Of a stretch of DNA of 64,000 nt, positions 1 to 7,824 are shown piece after piece. The position numbers and the translations under genes are program-made. The notes beneath the pieces were generated by a model, which did not search any database, was not told the origin of the DNA, and worked only from the letters and a program-made list of their open reading frames with translations. The stretch's first letter is position 1. Each line of letters opens with the position of its first letter. Origin of the DNA: JAIVGV01 sp031425275 (GTDB lineage: Bacteria; Acidobacteriota; Blastocatellia; Pyrinomonadales; Pyrinomonadaceae); NCBI GenBank assembly GCA_031425275.1, contig JANPJA010000036.1, forward strand, positions 1 to 64,000. The letters run 5' to 3'.

Positions 1-159
1 GTTTCTGTCGCGCTACCGGCCCGCCCCCACCACCCCCCCCCCCCGCCCCGTGCCCTGGGGGGGCGCCGTGAGGCAAAATTCAGTCTCGCCCCCCCCTCGG
101 CGCTCTCTGCGTCTCGGCGGTGAGTTCTGGTCGTCCGATTCGCTCGACTGAAACAGGCT
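1..159. other. Intergenic end of window, partial repeat copy
   Basis: No gene is visible. The stretch has a C-homopolymer-rich tract (about 30-55). At about 100-123 it has a one-armed copy of the inverted repeat seen complete at 4007-4095 (the GCGCTCTCTGCGTCTC arm, then GGCGGTGA instead of TGCGGTGA). Confidence 0.6.
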
Positions 160-591
160 CTAGAGCAACACGATTGAGTCGTCGCGCTCGCGTCGCGGCG
201 TAGGACGCGGGGGCGCGTCGTGGAGCGGGCAGGCGTCGCAGTAGTCGCCGAGGCGCGCGCGGCGATCCTCACACTCGTTGCAGCCGAGCGAGAGGCCGAG
301 CGAGCGGAGGGCGTCGAGGAGCGGCAGGAGGAGGCGTCCGCGCTCGGTCAGCGCGTACTCGACGTGCGGCGTGCTGGCGGCGTACTCGCGGCGCGAGACG
401 AAGCCGTCGCGCTCCATGTCCTTGAGGCGGGCGACGAGCGTGCGGCTGCTGATGGGGTGGAGTCCTTCGATCAGCTCGGTCGTGCGGCGCGCCCCGCGCG
501 CGAGATCGCGCACCACGAGCAGCGTCCACTTGTCGCCGATCATTTGCAGCGCGCCCGCCACGGGGCAGCCGTCGCCTTCGCGTCGTCGCAT
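160..591 (-). CDS. HxlR-family transcriptional regulator
   Basis: This 143-residue protein is a winged-helix regulator of the HxlR family. The N-terminal Cys-Pro-Val (about residues 9-11), the GDKWTLLVVRDL helix and ISSRTLVARLKDMERDGFV recognition region are typical, followed by a PHVEYALTERG wing and a dimerisation helix. HxlR proteins bind DNA as dimers, and some sense oxidants or aldehydes through the N-terminal cysteine. This copy also has a C-terminal Cys cluster (CNEC then CDAC, 13 residues apart) that could bind metal or act as a second redox switch. It is followed on the other strand by an acetyltransferase, and no target can be inferred. Confidence 0.88.
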   Translation of the reverse strand: MRRREGDGCPVAGALQMIGDKWTLLVVRDLARGARRTTELIEGLHPISSRTLVARLKDMERDGFVSRREYAASTPHVEYALTERGRLLLPLLDALRSLGLSLGCNECEDRRARLGDYCDACPLHDAPPRPTPRRERDDSIVLL

Positions 592-793
592 CGCTCGTCA
601 AGTCCTCTTTATCGGTTCGGGACGCGGTCGGGGAGACGGCCGGCCGCGTCAGAGTCTCTCGCCCGGCGGCGCGAAGCTTAGCACAAAGAGGGCGCGTTTT
701 GCGCCCGCTAATTTGTTAGAATGTGCGCCCCGCGACGAGGGCCCCGGCCCCGCGCGGCGAATCGTCAGACGCGAGGAGGGGAGGTGGGCGCAA

Positions 794-1330
794 GTGGGTT
801 ACGGGTGGGAGGGCGGGAAGACGCGGCTCGTGCCGCTGGATCGCGCGAAGCATTTCGAGAACGCGCTCGCGTGGTTGAACGATCCCGTGATGACCGCGTG
901 GACGCTGCGCGGGGATTTGCCGCTCGCGCGTCTCGCCGAGGAGGGGTGGTTCGACCGGATGACGGGCGAGACGCCGAACGACGCGGCCTTCGCCGTCGAG
1001 ACGTTAGACACCGGCGAGCACATCGGCTTCGCCTCCATCCACGGGATCGACTGGCGCGATGGGCTGGGATATACGGGCACGATCATCGGCCGCAGTGATC
1101 TCTGGGGGCGCGGCTACGGCGGCGACGCGGTGCTCGCGCGCACGCGCTACGCCTTCGAGGTGTTGAACCTGCGCCTGCTCATCTCGAAGGTTTTCGCGGA
1201 GAACACGGCCTCGCTCAAGATGCTCTTGCGCGCCGGCTACCGCGAGGCGGGGCGCGTCCCGCGACAGCATTGGAAGCGCGGCGCGTACCGTGATATCGTC
1301 ATCCTCGTCGCCGAACGAGACGCACACTGA
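794..1330 (+). CDS. GNAT-family N-acetyltransferase (RimJ/RimL type)
   Basis: A 178-residue acetyltransferase that would transfer acetyl from acetyl-CoA to an amine, possibly a protein N-terminus. The acetyl-CoA loop is IGRSDLWGRGYGGDAV, followed by the usual ENTASLKMLLRAGYREAG helix and a C-terminal RHWKRGAYRDI-like strand. I chose the GTG at 794 because GGAGGT at 780-785 lies 8 bases upstream and the protein then begins a few residues before the RLVPL strand. A much longer open frame extends upstream but lacks family similarity. Confidence 0.85.
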   Translation: MGYGWEGGKTRLVPLDRAKHFENALAWLNDPVMTAWTLRGDLPLARLAEEGWFDRMTGETPNDAAFAVETLDTGEHIGFASIHGIDWRDGLGYTGTIIGRSDLWGRGYGGDAVLARTRYAFEVLNLRLLISKVFAENTASLKMLLRAGYREAGRVPRQHWKRGAYRDIVILVAERDAH

Positions 1331-1417
1331 AAGCAGCGCGCGCGACTCGCAAATTAAACGGCGAGTCCGGCGGGGTGTGAACTTCCCGGCGCGGGACGAG
1401 AACAAGGGACAGGGACA

Positions 1418-2461
1418 ATGCCGACCGCACCCGCCGACAAGCCGAGCGCGCGACTGCGCGTCCAACGCCTCACGGACGGGGGCGACGCGCGCGCCGCCTT
1501 CGCCGCCGACGTCGGGCGCGGACTCACCGCCACCCCGAAAAGACTCTTCCCCAAATACTTCTACGACGAACTCGGCTCGCACCTCTTCGACGCCATCTGT
1601 CTGCTCCCGGAGTATTACCTGACGCGGGCCGAGGACGAAATCCTCTCGCGCCGCGCCGACGAGATCGTCACGGCCGCCGCGGCCGGCGCGCGGCGCGGCG
1701 CGGCCGTTACGCTGTTGGAGTTCGGCAGCGGCAGCGCCGCGAAGACGCGCAGTCTCATCGAGGCCCTGCTCCGCCGCCAGAAGCGCCTGACCTACGTCCC
1801 CGTCGATATCTCGACGGCCGCGCTCGAAGCGAGCGCCGACGCCCTGCTCGCCGACTACGAGCATTTGCGCGTCGAGGCTTACGCGGCCGACTACGACGCC
1901 GCGCTCGCGCGCTTCGCCGGAGAACGCGGCGCGCGCGGCCCCCTGCTCGCGCTCTTCCTCGGCTCGAACATCGGCAACTTCGACCGCGGCGAGGCCGAAG
2001 AATTTTTGCGGCGCGTGCGCGGCGTCCTCTCCGAAGGCGACTCGCTGTTGCTCGGCGCGGACTTGAAGAAAAGCGCGGCCGTGCTCGAAGCGGCCTACGA
2101 CGACGCGCTCGGCGTCACGGCCGCCTTCAACCTCAATTTGCTCGCGCGCATCAACCGCGAGCTGGCGGCCGACTTCGACGTTCGGGCTTACCGCCACGTC
2201 GCCGCCTACAACGCGCGGGCGGGCCGCGTCGAGATGCATCTTGAGAGCCGGCGCGCGCAAGTCGTCCGCGTCAAGACGCTCTCGCTCGAAATCTCATTCG
2301 CCGCGGGCGAGCGCATCCACACCGAGAACTCACACAAGTACGACCTCGAAGAACTCTCCACGCTCGCCGCGCGCACGGGCTTCTCGCGCGCGCGCACGTG
2401 GCTCGACGAGGCGGGCCGCTTTAGCAGCAACCTCCTCGTCGCCACCGGGCGGGGCGAGTAA
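1418..2461 (+). CDS. egtD: L-histidine N-alpha-methyltransferase
   Basis: EgtD trimethylates the alpha-amino group of histidine with three S-adenosylmethionines to give hercynine, the first step of ergothioneine synthesis. The 347-residue length is close to the family norm. Visible family features are TPKRLFPKYFYDELGS (about 39-54), LPEYYLTRAE (63-72), the SAM loop EFGSGSAAKT (101-110), FLGSNIGNF (180-188) and IHTENSHKY (300-308). Glu303 and Ser305 correspond in position to the imidazole-binding Glu/Ser pair described for mycobacterial EgtD. The neighbour at 2490 is a glutamate-cysteine ligase, which fits an egtD-egtA pair. No egtB is present in the window. Confidence 0.9.
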   Translation: MPTAPADKPSARLRVQRLTDGGDARAAFAADVGRGLTATPKRLFPKYFYDELGSHLFDAICLLPEYYLTRAEDEILSRRADEIVTAAAAGARRGAAVTLLEFGSGSAAKTRSLIEALLRRQKRLTYVPVDISTAALEASADALLADYEHLRVEAYAADYDAALARFAGERGARGPLLALFLGSNIGNFDRGEAEEFLRRVRGVLSEGDSLLLGADLKKSAAVLEAAYDDALGVTAAFNLNLLARINRELAADFDVRAYRHVAAYNARAGRVEMHLESRRAQVVRVKTLSLEISFAAGERIHTENSHKYDLEELSTLAARTGFSRARTWLDEAGRFSSNLLVATGRGE

Positions 2462-2489
2462 GCCGAACGACGATCCACTTCGTATCGCG

Positions 2490-3965
2490 ATGGACGACGA
2501 CAGCCAGAATCAGGGCGCGACGTTGTGCGCGGAAGGGAGGCCCGGCCCGGCCGCCGCCGCAAACGCGCGCGAAGATGTCGGGGCCGGGGCCGGCCGACGG
2601 GGCGCGTCCGACGGCGTCGTCTCGCCCGACACGCCCGTTACGCCCGCGTCGGCGCACCTCTTCGCCGAGCACCTGCGGCGCGGCGCGAAGCCCGCGCCCG
2701 AGTGGCTCTGCGGCGTCGAGTTGGAGTTGTTCGGCTACGACGCGCGCGACCCCCTCGCACCCGCGCGGCTCGACCCGGCGGCCGTCGCGTCGCTGCTCGT
2801 CGAGTTCGCTTCGGGGCCGGGCGATCTGGGTTACGAGGACGGCCAACTGACCGAGACCGTGAACGCGCGCGGCGGGCGCGTGACGGTCGAGCCGGGCGGG
2901 CAGATCGAGTTCTCCGGCTCCGCGCGCCGCGCGCTCGCCGAGATCGCCGGCGAGATCGAGGCCAACCTCACGCGCCTGCGCGGTCTCTCCGCCGAGCGCG
3001 GGTACGTCTTCCTCGCCGCCGGCTTCGACCCGCTCTGCACGCTCTCCGAGCAACGCTGGTTCCCGAAGCGGCGCTACGGCGTGATGCGCCCCTACCTCGC
3101 CACGCGCGGCGCGCGCGCGTGGGACATGATGACGCGCACCTGCTCGGTGCAGGTCAATCTCGACTACGACTCCGACCAAGACCTCGCCCGAAAATTTCTC
3201 GCCGGCAACCGCCTCGCGCCCTTCGTCACGGCCGCCTTCGCCAACTCGCCCTTCGCCGACGGCCGCCCCTCCGGCTATAAATCGACGCGCGCCGCCGTCT
3301 GGCTCGCGACCGACGACGCGCGGACGAGCGCGCCCGCGATCGCCTGCGGCGGCGGCGACGAGTTGACGCCCGAAGACTTCGTCGCCTACGCCCTCGAAGT
3401 CCCGATGCTGTTCGCGCGCCGCGGCGACTCTTACTCGGACGAGGCGACGGGCGTGACGTTCGCCGACTTCCTCGCGGGCCGCTGCCCCGGTTTGCGGCCC
3501 GTCTTCGGCGACTGGCCCGATCACCTCTCGGCCATCTTCACGGACGCGCGCCTCAAACAATACGTCGAGCTGCGCAGCGCCGACTGCGGCGACTCGGCCG
3601 CGTCCCTCGCCTGCGCCGCGCTCTGGAAAGGTCTGCTCTACGACGCCGCGACGCTCGACGAGGCGTTGCGACTGGCCCCGCGACTCGATCTTGCCCAATC
3701 GTTGGAACTGCGCGCGGCGGTCGCGCGCGACGCGCTCGAAGCGCGGGCTTGCGACGTGCCCGTCAAGGAGTTGACGAAAGAAATCGTCACGCTCGCGCGC
3801 ACGGGTCTCGGCCGCGTCGCCCCCGGCGAAGTACATTTCCTCGACGCGCTCTCGGGGCGCGTCCTCGACGACGGCGTCTCCCCGGCCGACATCCTGCTCC
3901 GCGACTGGCGCGGCCGCTGGCACGGCTCGATGCGCCGCGTCTTCGAGAGCTTGCGCGTCGCGTGA
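2490..3965 (+). CDS. egtA: Glutamate-cysteine ligase, GCS2/EgtA type
   Basis: ATP-dependent ligation of glutamate and cysteine to gamma-glutamylcysteine. The 491-residue protein has the plant/proteobacterial GCS2 pattern: CGVELELFG near residue 75, RRYGVMRPYL, WDMMTRTCSVQVNLDYDS and AFANSPFADG. About 60 residues at the N-terminus are Ala/Gly-rich and probably disordered. The ATG at 2490 is the first in frame after egtD stops, 28 bases upstream, so the two genes are probably co-transcribed. In mycobacteria EgtA supplies gamma-Glu-Cys to EgtB. Here the same role is inferred from the egtD neighbour. Glutathione synthesis is the alternative. Confidence 0.82.
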   Translation: MDDDSQNQGATLCAEGRPGPAAAANAREDVGAGAGRRGASDGVVSPDTPVTPASAHLFAEHLRRGAKPAPEWLCGVELELFGYDARDPLAPARLDPAAVASLLVEFASGPGDLGYEDGQLTETVNARGGRVTVEPGGQIEFSGSARRALAEIAGEIEANLTRLRGLSAERGYVFLAAGFDPLCTLSEQRWFPKRRYGVMRPYLATRGARAWDMMTRTCSVQVNLDYDSDQDLARKFLAGNRLAPFVTAAFANSPFADGRPSGYKSTRAAVWLATDDARTSAPAIACGGGDELTPEDFVAYALEVPMLFARRGDSYSDEATGVTFADFLAGRCPGLRPVFGDWPDHLSAIFTDARLKQYVELRSADCGDSAASLACAALWKGLLYDAATLDEALRLAPRLDLAQSLELRAAVARDALEARACDVPVKELTKEIVTLARTGLGRVAPGEVHFLDALSGRVLDDGVSPADILLRDWRGRWHGSMRRVFESLRVA

Positions 3966-4006
3966 CTGTGGCCTTTGACGAGATCAGTGCTGATGAAACT
4001 TCGACT

Positions 4007-4095
4007 CACCGCAGAGACGCAGAGGGCGCAGAGGGGGCGCAGAGAGTTGATTCAACCCTCTGCGCCCCCTCTGCGCTCTCTGCGTCTCTGCGGTG
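4007..4095. repeat. Long inverted repeat (CGCAGAGACGCAGAG type) at 3' end of egtA
   Basis: The two arms are about 38 bases and differ at one position (left arm begins CACCGCAGAGACGCAGAGG, right arm ends CTCTGCGTCTCTGCGGTG). The loop contains GTTGATTCAAC, itself a small palindrome. The RNA would be a very stable hairpin 42 bases after the ligase stop codon. One-armed relics of the same word occur at about 100-123 and near 55191-55203, and a related G/A-rich word forms the arms of the element at 60005-60198. Confidence 0.9.
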
Positions 4096-4132
4096 AACCC
4101 GGCTCGCTTCATTACTCAATCATCGCTTGAAC

Positions 4133-4921
4133 ATGACTGCTCCCACCGACACACCGGTCGTCGAGTTTCGCAACGTCAGCTTCGCGCCGCCCGGCGTGGC
4201 CGCGCCCATCATCTCCGATCTCGACTTGGAAATTCGCCGCGGCGAAACCCTCGTGCTGCTCGGCGAGTCGGGCTGCGGGAAGACGACGACGCTAAAACTG
4301 ATCAACCGCCTGATCATGCCGACCGGCGGCGAGGTGCGGATCGAAGGGCGCGCCACTTCCGAGTGGGACGAGACCGCGCTGCGCCGCCGCACCGGCTACG
4401 TCATACAGGAGGCCGGACTCTTCCCGCACTTCACGGTCGAGCGCAACGTCGGCCTCGTCCCCACGCTCGAAGGCTGGCCCGCGGCGCGCATCGCCGGGCG
4501 CGTCCGCGAGATGTTGACGCTCGTCGGGCTCGCGCCCGAAGTCTTCGCGGCGCGCTACCCGCGTGAACTGTCGGGCGGGCAACGCCAGCGGGTCGGCGTC
4601 GCCCGCGCGCTCGCGGCCGACCCGCCTGTCTTGCTGCTCGACGAGCCTTTCGGCGCGCTCGATCCTTTGACGCGCGCCGCCCTCCAACGCGAGTTCGGCG
4701 CGCTCATGCGGGGGCTCGACAAGACGGCCGTCTTCGTCACGCACGACGTGCGCGAGGCGCTCGCGCTCGCCACCCGCGTCGCGCTCATGCGGGGGGGCCG
4801 CATCAACGTCGTCGCCACGCCCGCCGAGTTCCTGCGCTCCGAAGATTCCTACGCGCGCGCCTACCTCGATACGATTCGGCCCGCGGGCGAATCGGCCGCC
4901 GCGCGCGAGGGAGGCGATTGA
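4133..4921 (+). CDS. ABC transporter ATPase, OpuCA/EgtV-like
   Basis: A 262-residue importer ATPase. It shows Walker A GESGCGKTT (44-52), Q-loop GYVIQEAG (88-95), signature LSGGQ (146-150), Walker B LLLDEP (167-172) and a switch histidine in FVTHDVREA. The family energises uptake of quaternary amines (betaine, choline, carnitine) or ergothioneine. The ATG at 4133 is preferred to the TTG two codons upstream. No clear ribosome binding site is seen. It is followed 45 bases later by the fused permease/binding protein, completing a transporter. There is no C-terminal CBS pair, unlike OpuCA of osmoprotection systems; EgtV-type ATPases can be similarly short. Substrate is inferred from context. Confidence 0.85.
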   Translation: MTAPTDTPVVEFRNVSFAPPGVAAPIISDLDLEIRRGETLVLLGESGCGKTTTLKLINRLIMPTGGEVRIEGRATSEWDETALRRRTGYVIQEAGLFPHFTVERNVGLVPTLEGWPAARIAGRVREMLTLVGLAPEVFAARYPRELSGGQRQRVGVARALAADPPVLLLDEPFGALDPLTRAALQREFGALMRGLDKTAVFVTHDVREALALATRVALMRGGRINVVATPAEFLRSEDSYARAYLDTIRPAGESAAAREGGD

Positions 4922-4966
4922 CTCCGGGGCACGGGCGCGGCGTTGGTCGGCCGCGCCTGACCCCGG

Positions 4967-6571
4967 ATGGATGATTCGATTGTGTTTGACTTCCTCAAAA
5001 CCAACTGGCCGGAACTGCTGTCGCTGACGGGCGAGCACCTGCGCCTCGTCGCGGTCGCGGTCGCGGTCGCGGTCGCCATCGGTTTGCCCGTCGGGATTTT
5101 GCTCACGCGGCGCGAGCGTTTGAAGGGCTTCGTGCTGGGAGTCGCGGGCGTGTTGCAGACCGTGCCGAGCCTCGCGCTTTTCGGCTTCCTGATCCCGCTC
5201 TCGTTCGTCGGCGTCGGCGCGCGCGCGGCCGTCATCGCGCTCGTCGTTTACGCGCTGCTGCCGATCATTCGCAACACCGTGACCGGCATCGAGGGCGTTG
5301 ACGCGCACGTCCGCGAGGCCGCGGTCGGGATGGGCATGACGCGCGGCCAGATACTCCGGCAGGTCGAACTCCCGCTCGCGCTCCCCGTCATCCTCGCCGG
5401 CGTGCGCGTGGCGACGGTCATCTCGGTCGGCGTGGCGACCATCGCCGCCGCCATCGGGGCCGGCGGGCTTGGCACCTACATCTTCCGCGGCCTGCGGATG
5501 AACGACGACCGCCTGCTCATCGCCGGCGCGCTCCCCGCCGCCCTCATGGCCCTCGGCCTCGACTGGCTCATCGGGCTGCTCGAAATTGAACTCGGCGCGC
5601 GCGCGCGCACCGTCTCGCCGACGGCCCGGCGCACGCGACTGCTGCGGCTGTCGTTCGCCGCGACGTTGATCGCCGCCGCCCTCGGCCTCGGCCTCGCCGC
5701 GTGGCTCGGCGGCGCGCGCGTCTCGACGGGGGGCGACGCGCCGGCGCCGGTCGCGGACGCCGGCGCGCTGGCGGTGCGCGTCTGCTCGAAGGATTTTACG
5801 GAGAGCGTCATCCTCGGCGAGATGCTGGCGCAGGAGTTGGAGGCGCGCGGGGTGAGGGTCGAGCGCGTGTTTGAGCTTGGCGGCAACCTCTGTCACGAGT
5901 CGCTGGTCTCGAATCGCGCCGACGCTTACCCGGAGTACACCGGCACGTCGTTTACGGCCATCCTCAAACACCAGCCCGTCACCGATCCGCGCGCCGTCTA
6001 TGAGCAGGTGCGGCGCGAGTACGCCGAACAATTCGCGGTCGAGACCGGCCCGCCGCTCGGCTTCAGCAACGACTTCGCCATCCTCGTGCGCGGCCGCGAC
6101 GCGCGCGAACTGAGACTGACTACGATCTCGGATGCCGCCGCGCACGCGCCGCGCTGGCGCGCCGGCTTCGGTCAGGATTTCATGTCGCGCCCCGACGGCT
6201 ACCCCGGTTTCGCGCGCACCTACAAGTTAAAATTCCGCGCCCGCCCGCGCGAGATGGACTTGTCTCTGACCTACCGCGCGCTCGCGGCGGGCGAGGTGGA
6301 TGTCATCGCCGGCAACTCGACCGACGGTTTGATCGGCTCGCTCGATCTCTTCCAACTCGCGGACGACCGCCGCTACTTCCCGCCCTACGAAGCCGTCTTC
6401 TTCGCGCGGCGCGACGCGCTCGGGCGCGTGCCGCAACTCGGCGAGACGCTCAAAAAATTTGGCGGCGCGATCACGACCGGGGAGATGCGCCGGCTGAATC
6501 TGGAAGTTGACGGGAGCAAGCGCGCCCCGGCGGAAGTCGTCCGCGAGTGGCGGCGCGGCAAGGGCTTCTGA
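4967..6571 (+). CDS. Fused ABC permease and quaternary-amine/ergothioneine-type binding protein (EgtU-like)
   Basis: A single 534-residue chain carries a membrane permease (about 1-215, with five or six hydrophobic segments and the EAA loop EAAVGMGMTRGQIL at 117-130), another membrane span (about 228-250), and a periplasmic OpuAC-type binding domain (268-534) starting RVCSKDFTESVILGEML and containing DAYPEYTGTSFTAIL. This fusion occurs in glycine-betaine/choline systems and in the ergothioneine transporter EgtUV. Because egtD and an egtA-type ligase lie immediately upstream on the same strand, ergothioneine or hercynine is the attractive substrate, but the binding-site residues do not prove it. 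At 5049-5078 a GTCGCG microsatellite encodes the Val-Ala run in the first helix. Confidence 0.83.
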   Translation: MDDSIVFDFLKTNWPELLSLTGEHLRLVAVAVAVAVAIGLPVGILLTRRERLKGFVLGVAGVLQTVPSLALFGFLIPLSFVGVGARAAVIALVVYALLPIIRNTVTGIEGVDAHVREAAVGMGMTRGQILRQVELPLALPVILAGVRVATVISVGVATIAAAIGAGGLGTYIFRGLRMNDDRLLIAGALPAALMALGLDWLIGLLEIELGARARTVSPTARRTRLLRLSFAATLIAAALGLGLAAWLGGARVSTGGDAPAPVADAGALAVRVCSKDFTESVILGEMLAQELEARGVRVERVFELGGNLCHESLVSNRADAYPEYTGTSFTAILKHQPVTDPRAVYEQVRREYAEQFAVETGPPLGFSNDFAILVRGRDARELRLTTISDAAAHAPRWRAGFGQDFMSRPDGYPGFARTYKLKFRARPREMDLSLTYRALAAGEVDVIAGNSTDGLIGSLDLFQLADDRRYFPPYEAVFFARRDALGRVPQLGETLKKFGGAITTGEMRRLNLEVDGSKRAPAEVVREWRRGKGF

Positions 6572-6710
6572 ACGGAGGCGCGAATCTTCCGGCCAACCCG
6601 CACGCCCCGGCCCGTGTCATATCAAGTGCGAGGCCGACAGAGGAGCGGCGCGGGATACGCCGCGCGCCGTCGGGTCTCACGTCGGGGTGTTTAGAAGCAA
6701 GGGGTGATTT

Positions 6711-6989
6711 ATGGGAATGCCGGAACGCGAAGTGAGAGTCGCCGCCGGCCGCCGCGAGGGCGACGGGGGGTTGCGGCTCTCGGTGTTCGCGGAAGATACG
6801 GTGGCCGTCGCGCTCGAAGGGCACGGCGAGCGGGCGGCGACGCTGCTGTTGTCGCGCGCGCAGGCCGTGCGGCTGCGCGACGCGCTCGACGAGTTGATCG
6901 GGGCGCTCGACGAAGAGTCGGCGGGGACGGCCGACTTGGCGGGCGTGTGGCGGAGCGACGAGCGCAGGCAAACATTCGGGCCGAGGTGA
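6711..6989 (+). CDS. Small conserved-looking hypothetical protein
   Basis: A 92-residue soluble protein beginning at an ATG with AAGGGGTG about 6 bases upstream. It has two beta-like segments (REVRVAAGRR, LRLSVFAED-VAVALEG) followed by an amphipathic helix (RAQAVRLRDALDELIGALDE) and a charged tail. I do not recognise a family. It stands alone: 140 bases from the transporter gene and followed by a strong terminator. Confidence 0.65.
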   Translation: MGMPEREVRVAAGRREGDGGLRLSVFAEDTVAVALEGHGERAATLLLSRAQAVRLRDALDELIGALDEESAGTADLAGVWRSDERRQTFGPR

Positions 6990-7008
6990 TGGCTCGTCAA
7001 GATGCGTC

Positions 7009-7060
7009 GAGAGCGCGGGCCGCGGCCGTTGACCGCGGCCGCGGCCCGCGCTCTCAAATT
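7009..7060 (+). terminator. GC-rich intrinsic terminator
   Basis: GAGAGCGCGGGCCGCGG pairs with a complementary arm ending CCCGCGCTCTC (7044-7055) across a short loop containing GTTGAC, and is followed by AAATTTT. It lies 20 bases after the small gene ending at 6989. Confidence 0.8.
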
Positions 7061-7148
7061 TTCGGGCGACGCTGTGGGCGGGGCCTTGGACGAGGCCGGG
7101 GGCGAGACTTCGCGCCGCCCCATTTCTTTAGTCAAACGCCCCGGCCCG

Positions 7149-7526
7149 CTACTTTTTCTTGAGCGTGATGCGGACGGGGTCGCCGAGCGTGCTGGCGTCG
7201 AGGTCGAGCTTCTGGTTCTCGTAGCCCTTGGCTTTGACGATGAGGCGCAGCCGCCCCATGTGGATCGGCGGCAGCACCGCGACGCCGCGCTCGTCCGTCG
7301 AGTTCCAAGACTCGCAGAAGTAGCCGTCGGTGCGCTCGGATTCGAGCTTGAGATAGACGTTGCGGACGGGGTTGCCGGCCTCGTCGAAGACGCGGGCGTC
7401 GAGTTTGCCGATGCCGTTCGGCTGGGTGGGCGCGCGGCCCTGATTCGGGATGTCGCCCTGCGCCTGCGCGTTGGCGAGCGTGAAGGCGGCGGCGATGAAG
7501 AGGGTGGACAGAAACAGTTTACGCAT
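7149..7526 (-). CDS. Secreted carboxypeptidase-regulatory-like (beta-sandwich) protein
   Basis: A 125-residue exported protein. Residues 1-22 form a signal peptide (MRKLFLSTLFIAAAFTLANA), followed by a short linker and a single beta-sandwich of the carboxypeptidase-regulatory/CNA-B kind (KLDARVFDEAGNPVRNVYLKL ... VLPPIHMGRLRLIVKAKGY). Such domains bind surfaces or partner proteins and have no catalytic residues. The ATG at 7526 has CAGGAG about 12 bases upstream and gives the signal peptide. The longer open frame upstream is not convincing. Unrelated function to neighbours. Confidence 0.8.
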   Translation of the reverse strand: MRKLFLSTLFIAAAFTLANAQAQGDIPNQGRAPTQPNGIGKLDARVFDEAGNPVRNVYLKLESERTDGYFCESWNSTDERGVAVLPPIHMGRLRLIVKAKGYENQKLDLDASTLGDPVRITLKKK

Positions 7527-7824
7527 CTTGGTTAAAATCTCCTGAAAGCCTTGTCGGTGAAAAATGTGGGCGGGGAGGGGGCGGCCCGGCCGTGGTCTCG
7601 GTAGCGTCCGCCGGACGCGGGGCCGGATTCGATTATATTTTCCCGCGCGCCGATTGGGAAGCACAAAATGCCCGTCCGGCGGAAATCAATCTTTTGGGTG
7701 AGAATTGGACGACGTTCGCCGCCCCCGCGCGAAAAGTCCAACTCGGGGTGAAGAATTCGTGATGCGCGAACGCTAAAGTCTCGCTGCTCTCCCGGCTTTT
7801 TTTATAAGGTTCGATATTTTTCCT
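7527..7824. promoter_or_regulatory. Divergent intergenic region
   Basis: 298 bases between two divergently transcribed genes. AT-rich patches (GATTATATTTTCCC near 7632, and TTTTTTTATAAGG near 7798) stand out from the GC-rich background and probably carry the promoters. No defined operator or RNA motif was recognised. Confidence 0.4.

Noticed and set aside
5049..5078. GTCGCG microsatellite as a regulatory repeat
   Set aside because: It lies inside the permease gene, stays in frame, and encodes an ordinary Val-Ala membrane helix.
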